Shown here piece by piece: positions 35,626 to 41,340 of a DNA stretch of 41,340 nucleotides. Under the pieces are notes generated by a model. The model was given only the letters and a program-made list of their open reading frames with translations, did not search any database and was not told the origin of the DNA. Every line of letters begins with the position of its first letter. Position 1 is the stretch's first letter. The DNA is from Fidelibacterota bacterium (GTDB lineage Bacteria > Fidelibacterota > Marinisomatia > Marinisomatales > Marinisomataceae): the NCBI GenBank assembly GCA_029253045.1, contig JAQXAG010000075.1:1-41340 (forward strand), given 5' to 3'. The translations under genes were made by a program, and so were the position numbers.

Positions 35626-37086
35626 CTAATATGCTTTAGCAAAAACAACAAGATGCTTCGCTGGCTCACCAGAGAAAATACATTTCAAATTTGGGTCATT
35701 TACATCTTCTAAGATACAACGAATAGTAGCCTTTGTTTGTTCTTTAACTTTGAGCTCTGAAGCATCAGATCCATCCCAGTAAGCTTTTATAAAACAGTTT
35801 TCTTTTGATAATAATTTTTTGAACTCATTGTAGTCATTTAATTCAAACGTATTTTCTTCTAAGAAGATATTTGCAGAATCATACATGGCTTTTTGAATGT
35901 CTTCAAGGGTTGATGTAAGCGTATTTAACGACTTGATCGGCATTTCTTGCTTTTCTCCTGTATCTCTTCGACAAACTGTTACATTTCCACTCTTAAATTC
36001 TTTCAAACCAACGTCAATGCGTAATGGTGCACCTTTTAATTCCCAATTATTGAACTTAAATCCAGGACTATTATTTGAGCTATCTATTGAACATCGAATA
36101 TTGCTTTCCTTTAACATGCTATGTACTGTATCAACATAGTTATCAAATTTTTTCTTCTCTTCATTCTTGGGATTAATAGGGATGATTACTACTTGATGAG
36201 GGGCAATTCTGGGAGGAATTTTTAATCCTTTATCATCGCCATGCACCATGATTAATGCACCTATCATACGCGTGCTCACTCCCCAACTTGTTGCAAAAAC
36301 AGGTTGTTCTTTATTTTCTTTACTTTGAAATTTTACATCAAATGCTGTACCAAAATTTGTACCTAAATAATGTGATGTACCCGCTTGTAGTGCTTTTTTA
36401 TCTCTCATCATCGTTTCAATAGAATAGGTTTCATCTGCACCAGCAAATCTTTCCATATTAGATTTTCTACCAATCATTGTTGGTATAGCAAGGTGGTCTT
36501 CAAATAACGATTTATACATATCAACAATCATCAGCGTTTCTTTTATTGCTTCTTCTTTTGTAGCATGCGCCGTATGGCCTTCTTGCCATAAAAATTCTGA
36601 TGTTCTTAAAAATAGCCTTGTGCGCATTTCCCAACGTACTACATTGGCCCATTGATTTATTTTAATAGGCAGGTCTCTATATGATGTCACCCACTTTTTA
36701 AACATGTGCCAAATAATTGTTTCGGAAGTTGGACGTACGATAATTTCTTCTTCTAATTTAGAGCTAGGATCTACAGTCAATATTCCATCTTCAGAAACTA
36801 GTTTTGAGTGCGTTACAACCGCACACTCTTTAGCAAACCCTTCAACATGTTTCGCTTCTTTTTCTAAAAAGCTTTTTGGAATAAAGAGTGGGAAATAAGC
36901 ATTTTCATGTCCGGTCTCTTCAATCATGTTATTTAAAACGCGCTTCACATTTCCCCAAAGTGAATATCCATACGGTTTGATTACCATTGTTCCTTTCACC
37001 GGTCCATAGTCTGCAAGGTCTGCTTCAAGGATAACGTCGGTGTACCATTTAGAGAAGTTTTCTGATTGTTTAGTTATTTTAGCCAT
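35626..37086 (-). CDS. proS: Prolyl-tRNA synthetase, archaeal/eukaryotic type (ProS type 3)
   Basis: FSKWYTDVILEADLADYGPVKGTMVIKPYGYSLWGNV, RPTSETIIWHMFKKW, FLWQEGHTAHAT, SHYLGTNFGTAFDVKF, TSWGVSTRMIGALIMVHGDDKGL. Confidence 0.96.
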   Translation of the reverse strand: MAKITKQSENFSKWYTDVILEADLADYGPVKGTMVIKPYGYSLWGNVKRVLNNMIEETGHENAYFPLFIPKSFLEKEAKHVEGFAKECAVVTHSKLVSEDGILTVDPSSKLEEEIIVRPTSETIIWHMFKKWVTSYRDLPIKINQWANVVRWEMRTRLFLRTSEFLWQEGHTAHATKEEAIKETLMIVDMYKSLFEDHLAIPTMIGRKSNMERFAGADETYSIETMMRDKKALQAGTSHYLGTNFGTAFDVKFQSKENKEQPVFATSWGVSTRMIGALIMVHGDDKGLKIPPRIAPHQVVIIPINPKNEEKKKFDNYVDTVHSMLKESNIRCSIDSSNNSPGFKFNNWELKGAPLRIDVGLKEFKSGNVTVCRRDTGEKQEMPIKSLNTLTSTLEDIQKAMYDSANIFLEENTFELNDYNEFKKLLSKENCFIKAYWDGSDASELKVKEQTKATIRCILEDVNDPNLKCIFSGEPAKHLVVFAKAY

Positions 37087-37142
37087 TTACTTAATCTTTA
37101 AATTGTTATAAAGTAGAGTTAATTTATACAAAATCCAATACA

Positions 37143-38510
37143 ATGAAAAAAGCAATATTTTCCACTGAAATTTCTTTATTAAGAAGAACAATACAAAGGC
37201 TTTTAAGAAGAAAAGCTAACGCAAACTTAACAAAGATATTACGCAAAACACATCCTGCAGATGTAGCTCTTCTTATGAGAGGATTTAACAGCTCTGAACA
37301 AAAGACTATTTTCAATCTATGCCCGACTTTTAATCATAGAGCTAAAGTTCTTGAAGAATTAGATGAGTCATTAATTGAAAATATGCTTGTTGATGAAAGC
37401 TCTATTAATATTTCTAAAATGTTTGTTTATTTAGATACAAATGATCAGGCTGCAATTATTAGCATGTTTCCAGAGGAAAAACAAAAAGAAATTTTAAAGA
37501 AAATTGAGGTGGAAGACTTAGAGGACGTAGAAGAAATTATGTCTTACCCAGATGATAGTGCTGGTAGTATTATGACTAAAGAAACATTCACTCTCAATCA
37601 AAATACAACGATTAAAGAGGCCATTAAAAAACTACAGTCCTTCCCAGAAAACGATAAAATATTTTATGTTTACGTCTTAGACGATAAGGAAAAGTTAGTG
37701 GGGGTCATATCTTTAAGAAATTTAGTAACCTCTAATAATACTACTAAGTTAAAAGATATGATGATAAAAGATATCCATGCTGCAACATCAGAAACTGATC
37801 AAGAAGAGGTTGCTAAAACTGTTGCACAGTATAATTATCTAGCGCTTCCTGTTGTAAATAGACAAAATAAATTTTTAGGTATTGTTACCATAGATGACGT
37901 AGTAGATATTATTAGAGAAGAAGCATCGGAAGATTTCTTACAAATGGCTGGTGTAGGAAAGGATAGAGAAATTTTATTAAAATCCCCTATTGAGAACGCA
38001 CAATCAAGAGCTCCTTGGATTTTTGCAAGCTTGATTGGGGGCGTTTGTGCTGCAGCTATTATTGGTTACTTTGACTACCTAATAAAAGAAATGATAGTTT
38101 TGGCTTCCTTCATTCCAGTTATTATTGGGATTGGAGGTAATATTGGCACACAATCATCTACTATTATTGTCCGTGGGTTGGCCACTGGAAGAGTTGATGT
38201 TGGCAATACTTTTCCTCTTATAGTAAAAGAAATTATTGTAGGTGCGATTTTAGGGATCGGTTATGGTATATTGGTTGGTGCAACTTCTGAATTAATAACC
38301 GGAATACAGTTAGAAAATCTTGGTGTGGTGATAGGGCTAAGCATTGCTTGTTCTATGACAATTGCTACTGCGGTAGGAGCTAGCGTACCACTAATACTAA
38401 AGAAATTGAATTTCGATCCAGCAATTTCAACCGGTCCATTTGTAACTACAGCTATTGATATTTTGGGCGTAGCGCTATATTTTATCATTGCTTCACTAAT
38501 ATTGTTATAG
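37143..38510 (+). CDS. mgtE: Magnesium transporter MgtE
   Basis: MgtE_N repeats, CBS pair (YPDDSAGSIMTKETFTL...; IVTIDDVVDIIREEASED), membrane domain IPVIIGIGGNIGTQSSTIIVRGLATG. Confidence 0.97.
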   Translation: MKKAIFSTEISLLRRTIQRLLRRKANANLTKILRKTHPADVALLMRGFNSSEQKTIFNLCPTFNHRAKVLEELDESLIENMLVDESSINISKMFVYLDTNDQAAIISMFPEEKQKEILKKIEVEDLEDVEEIMSYPDDSAGSIMTKETFTLNQNTTIKEAIKKLQSFPENDKIFYVYVLDDKEKLVGVISLRNLVTSNNTTKLKDMMIKDIHAATSETDQEEVAKTVAQYNYLALPVVNRQNKFLGIVTIDDVVDIIREEASEDFLQMAGVGKDREILLKSPIENAQSRAPWIFASLIGGVCAAAIIGYFDYLIKEMIVLASFIPVIIGIGGNIGTQSSTIIVRGLATGRVDVGNTFPLIVKEIIVGAILGIGYGILVGATSELITGIQLENLGVVIGLSIACSMTIATAVGASVPLILKKLNFDPAISTGPFVTTAIDILGVALYFIIASLILL

Positions 38511-39064
38511 TGTTGAAATTCACTCATAAAATAAATTATCTACTTATATTTTTGACTATTAATGGTCTTACTGTCGCACAATCTAAACAGTATGATATCT
38601 ATTTATATGATTCTATTAAGGGAATGACCCTATCTATAGATAGCACAACTCTCACAGTGAAAACGCTCAACTTTGGAAAATTTTTAATTGAAGATGATTT
38701 AGAATTTGTAGATCAAAACTTGGAAAGAAAAAAAAATCTAATTAATAGGTTATTGCTAAACCCTGAAATTGACATTGTTGATGCTAAGTGGGAAGATTCA
38801 GTTGAGCTCTTAGATGGCCAAGAAGTTAAAATAAGATTTTTATATGCCAAGGAAGATACGTTGGATTATAATAAAACTGAAAAAAGGGCTTTATTGTACA
38901 GGCTTGACATTAAAAGTGAGGAAGAAAAAGCTTCAGATAAATCAAATCCGCTTAATTTAGCGGTGATGAATAGCTCAATAATAAAAATATGGATTGATGA
39001 AGAGAGTAGAAGTATGCTTAAATTAAGTCTGATGTATAACGGAATATTATATACTATTAAATGA
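38510..39064 (+). CDS. Uncharacterised secreted protein
   Basis: GTG/TTG start overlapping the mgtE stop; N-terminal signal-like LLIFLTINGLTVAQSKQ. No recognised family. Confidence 0.7.
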   Translation: MLKFTHKINYLLIFLTINGLTVAQSKQYDIYLYDSIKGMTLSIDSTTLTVKTLNFGKFLIEDDLEFVDQNLERKKNLINRLLLNPEIDIVDAKWEDSVELLDGQEVKIRFLYAKEDTLDYNKTEKRALLYRLDIKSEEEKASDKSNPLNLAVMNSSIIKIWIDEESRSMLKLSLMYNGILYTIK

Positions 39065-39792
39065 CAATGAATATTAAAAATTACCTGGGCGTCATGTTGG
39101 CATTAAGTGCATGTGCTGCACCTACTACATCAATAGACTTAGAGTCAGAACAGCTACTATCAAAAGAAAACTTTTTATTTTATATAGATGAAACAACTAA
39201 CCTGCATTATTCAGAACTATTAACTACAATTCAATTGCCTTCGGAAGATTATGTTGTTCCATCAATATTAAATTTGCTCCCAAATGCTAGTAGAGATTAT
39301 CGATCGGGTACTCATGCAGGTATTGATTTTTCAGTTCCACTAAATGGGCCCATAGCAGCTGTTTATGATGGTATTATTATAAGGAGTAACCCTCAGCATA
39401 GTGATGTTGATATTGACACATATAACGCCCTTCTAGCTACCTCTGAAGGATTAGGCAAGACTCCTGATGATATTTATCATTTTATATTACTTGGAAAGTC
39501 AATTGTTATTGATCATGGGTATTCTATTACTTCTAAATTTAGAACTATCAGTGTATATGCGCATCTGTCTAAGATTGCAGAAAATATTGTACCTGGGACC
39601 AAAGTGGAGAAAGGTATGCTAATTGGTTTTTCTGGCAATACTGGTACATCAGATGGAGCGCTTAGGAATGAAAAAGGTGCACACCTACATTGGGAAATGC
39701 ATTTTGATGATGAGTCTGGTAGATATTTTTTAGGACAGAACATTCCATCTAACTACTTACAAAACAATATTGAATTATTGTTTGATCAATAG
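39061..39792 (+). CDS. M23-family (LytM-type) peptidase lipoprotein
   Basis: Lipobox LALSACAAP; THAGIDFSVPLNGPIAAVYDGII, HLHWEMHFDDE: M23 zinc ligands HxxxD and HxH present. Confidence 0.93.
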   Translation: MTMNIKNYLGVMLALSACAAPTTSIDLESEQLLSKENFLFYIDETTNLHYSELLTTIQLPSEDYVVPSILNLLPNASRDYRSGTHAGIDFSVPLNGPIAAVYDGIIIRSNPQHSDVDIDTYNALLATSEGLGKTPDDIYHFILLGKSIVIDHGYSITSKFRTISVYAHLSKIAENIVPGTKVEKGMLIGFSGNTGTSDGALRNEKGAHLHWEMHFDDESGRYFLGQNIPSNYLQNNIELLFDQ

Positions 39793-39821
39793 TTTGCTTT
39801 CATAACATATCTTATAAATAA

Positions 39822-39847
39822 AAAGGGGCTCTAAAAAGAGCCCCTTT
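39822..39847. terminator. Bidirectional intrinsic terminator between convergent genes
   Basis: AAAGGGGCTCT AAAA AGAGCCCCTTT, perfect 11-bp stem, between the M23 (+) and PorV-like (-) genes. Confidence 0.85.
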
Positions 39848-39872
39848 CAATTTGAATCCTTAACTCAACAGT

Positions 39873-40928
39873 TTAGAAATCAAAGGTAACTTGCATAGTG
39901 CTGTGATCATCGAAGTATTCGTTCGCTGTTCTCATAGCATATGAAACATGCATTGTGTAGTCACCTACTGGCACTGTTACACCTGCACCCATTGAAGCTC
40001 CCCAATTGGTTCCGCTCCACTCTTCCCAGTCAGCGTCTGAAACGTCAGCTGGTTGTGAGTCATCACCTACAGTCATTACTGTAGCTGCACCCACCCAAGC
40101 ACTACCTAACATATACTTAGCACCAAATGCTAAAGTATTTGATTGGTATGAGTGATTAGTGAAAGTTGTGCTCACATCTAAGTTGTTAAGCAATGAGTAG
40201 GTTGCAGAAAGATCTAGACTTGTTGGCAGAGCAAAGTTGTCTGCAACAATTCTAAATGTTTCAGATGATGAACCTGATTCAGCTCCCTCTGGTGTGAGGT
40301 TCTGATCAAGGTTAATACCATCATAATGCATTCTACTACCAACATTTTTCATTGCAACACCTACTGTTAGTGGTTGGTCAGGGAACTTGTATTGGACACC
40401 TACGTCAAATGCAAATCCTGTTGCAGATGTTTCTTCGATTGTCTCAGAAACCATCTTTGTTGCAACACCAACATTAACACGGTCAGAGAATGCTTTCGCA
40501 AACCCTGCTGTTGCTGTGAAAAAACTAGGAGAGAATGTTTGACCATCTCCCTCAGGAGCAAATGCAGTAGTTTTTGGGATATCACCAAAGTCTAATGACT
40601 TTAATGTCATTCCAAATGTTCCTGTTTCGCCCATCGCTATAACCATACCTGCATACATCACGTCGATGTCTGCAATGTAAGATGTAGTTGAAACTGTTCC
40701 TTGTAAACCAGAGTTGTGTCTTGCTAGACCAGCTACATTAGTAAATAATGCATCTATTCCAGCTACGGTACCAACGTTCGTTCCGCTAAGAGCTACTGTC
40801 TCAGTACCTACCGGGATAAGAAGCTGTGAGGCACCAGCGGTACCCTGTGATCTTACCGTACCAGCAGTTAGTGCTGAAACCAACACTGCGCATCCAAGGA
40901 AGATTTTAAATGTATTTTTCATTTTCAT
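39873..40928 (-). CDS. PorV/PorQ-family outer-membrane protein
   Basis: Signal peptide; GTAGASQLLIPVGTETVALSGTNVGTVAGIDALFTNVAGLARH, a PorV N-terminal pattern; C-terminal beta-strand MQVTFDF. Strong SD AAGGAGAAT. Confidence 0.85.
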   Translation of the reverse strand: MKMKNTFKIFLGCAVLVSALTAGTVRSQGTAGASQLLIPVGTETVALSGTNVGTVAGIDALFTNVAGLARHNSGLQGTVSTTSYIADIDVMYAGMVIAMGETGTFGMTLKSLDFGDIPKTTAFAPEGDGQTFSPSFFTATAGFAKAFSDRVNVGVATKMVSETIEETSATGFAFDVGVQYKFPDQPLTVGVAMKNVGSRMHYDGINLDQNLTPEGAESGSSSETFRIVADNFALPTSLDLSATYSLLNNLDVSTTFTNHSYQSNTLAFGAKYMLGSAWVGAATVMTVGDDSQPADVSDADWEEWSGTNWGASMGAGVTVPVGDYTMHVSYAMRTANEYFDDHSTMQVTFDF

Positions 40929-40941
40929 ATTCTCCTTTTCC

Positions 40942-41340
40942 TTAATAAACGTCTAGACGTTGTTCTGGTTGAATTACAGCTAACTTCAGGATTTTATCTC
41001 CGTGGTTAGTCTCTACGTGTGCCACATACATTCCACTAGCAACAGGTAATTCGAAGTTATTCTTCATATCCCATGTTGCATGTTGTGATGCTGTATCATT
41101 GTGGTGAATTGTTCTTACTAAGGTACCATCAAGTGCAAAGATACGAATTGTCGCAGGACCTTCTTCAGGTAAGTGACTAAACATCACTCTACGATCAAGC
41201 GCATCACGCTCTTCTGGGTTATATCCGTAATAAGGGTTTGGCCATACTGAAATACGATCTGGATCGAACGCATTAGCCATCATACCTAATCCTTCAGTAG
41301 TAAACGTAAACGTGTCTGCTGATGAATTTGGTTTACTCAT
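40942..41340 (-). CDS. C-terminal part of a secreted protein with T9SS type A-like sorting/FlgD-like domain (5' truncated by the window edge)
   Basis: SVWPNPYYGYNP...VMFSHLPEEGPATIRIFALDGTLVRTIHHNDT...WDMKNNFELPVASGMYVAHVETN: Por secretion tail pattern. The Met at the edge is probably internal. Confidence 0.85.
   Translation of the reverse strand: MSKPNSSADTFTFTTEGLGMMANAFDPDRISVWPNPYYGYNPEERDALDRRVMFSHLPEEGPATIRIFALDGTLVRTIHHNDTASQHATWDMKNNFELPVASGMYVAHVETNHGDKILKLAVIQPEQRLDVY

Noticed and set aside
40374-40595. Cysteine-rich 73-aa plus-strand ORF resembling a metallothionein or cysteine-knot peptide
   Set aside because: Fully antisense to the PorV-like gene. The Cys codons are the complement of Ala/Thr/Ser codons there; no RBS.
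1-41340. CRISPR arrays, IS elements, phage genes, toxin-antitoxin or defence islands
   Set aside because: No repeat-spacer pattern, transposase/integrase motif or such gene pair was seen in the ORFs or gaps.

Overview
This 41.3 kb, AT-rich bacterial chromosome segment is densely packed and almost entirely housekeeping. From left to right it holds: a partial PfkB-type kinase start (-) diverging from mnmA, a stand-alone GlmU uridyltransferase domain, a LytR_C protein, rsfS and argS, a Tat/lipobox amine oxidase, GDPD, tmRNA (-), tRNA-Lys(UUU), gcvP, carB/carA (-), an ABC-2 exporter, ligA, an unknown lipoprotein, an M24 peptidase, a TPR-like protein, a B12-binding mutase subunit, dnaE, prmC, prfA, rpmE2, an aminotransferase, rho, folC, amiC, two tiny tandem paralogous membrane proteins, eno, an FtsB-like protein, recO, an SMP-30/strictosidine-synthase-like protein, an archaeal-type proS, mgtE, an unknown secreted protein, an M23 lipoprotein, a PorV-like outer-membrane protein, and the 3' end of a secreted protein with a T9SS-type tail. 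PorV plus a T9SS-like tail, low GC and compact packing suggest a Fibrobacteres-Chlorobi-Bacteroidetes-type or Marinimicrobia (SAR406)-like marine bacterium; this is inference only. No CRISPR, phage, IS or defence island was seen. The most unusual part is 31.48-32.22 kb (minus strand). It contains a near-consensus promoter, a structured leader carrying a 33-aa ORF that runs through a terminator-like hairpin with a U8 tract, and two ~70-aa hydrophobic paralogs with strong Shine-Dalgarno sites, separated by a 15-bp stem-loop and closed by an intrinsic terminator. All product calls come from recognising protein motifs by eye; no database search was run.
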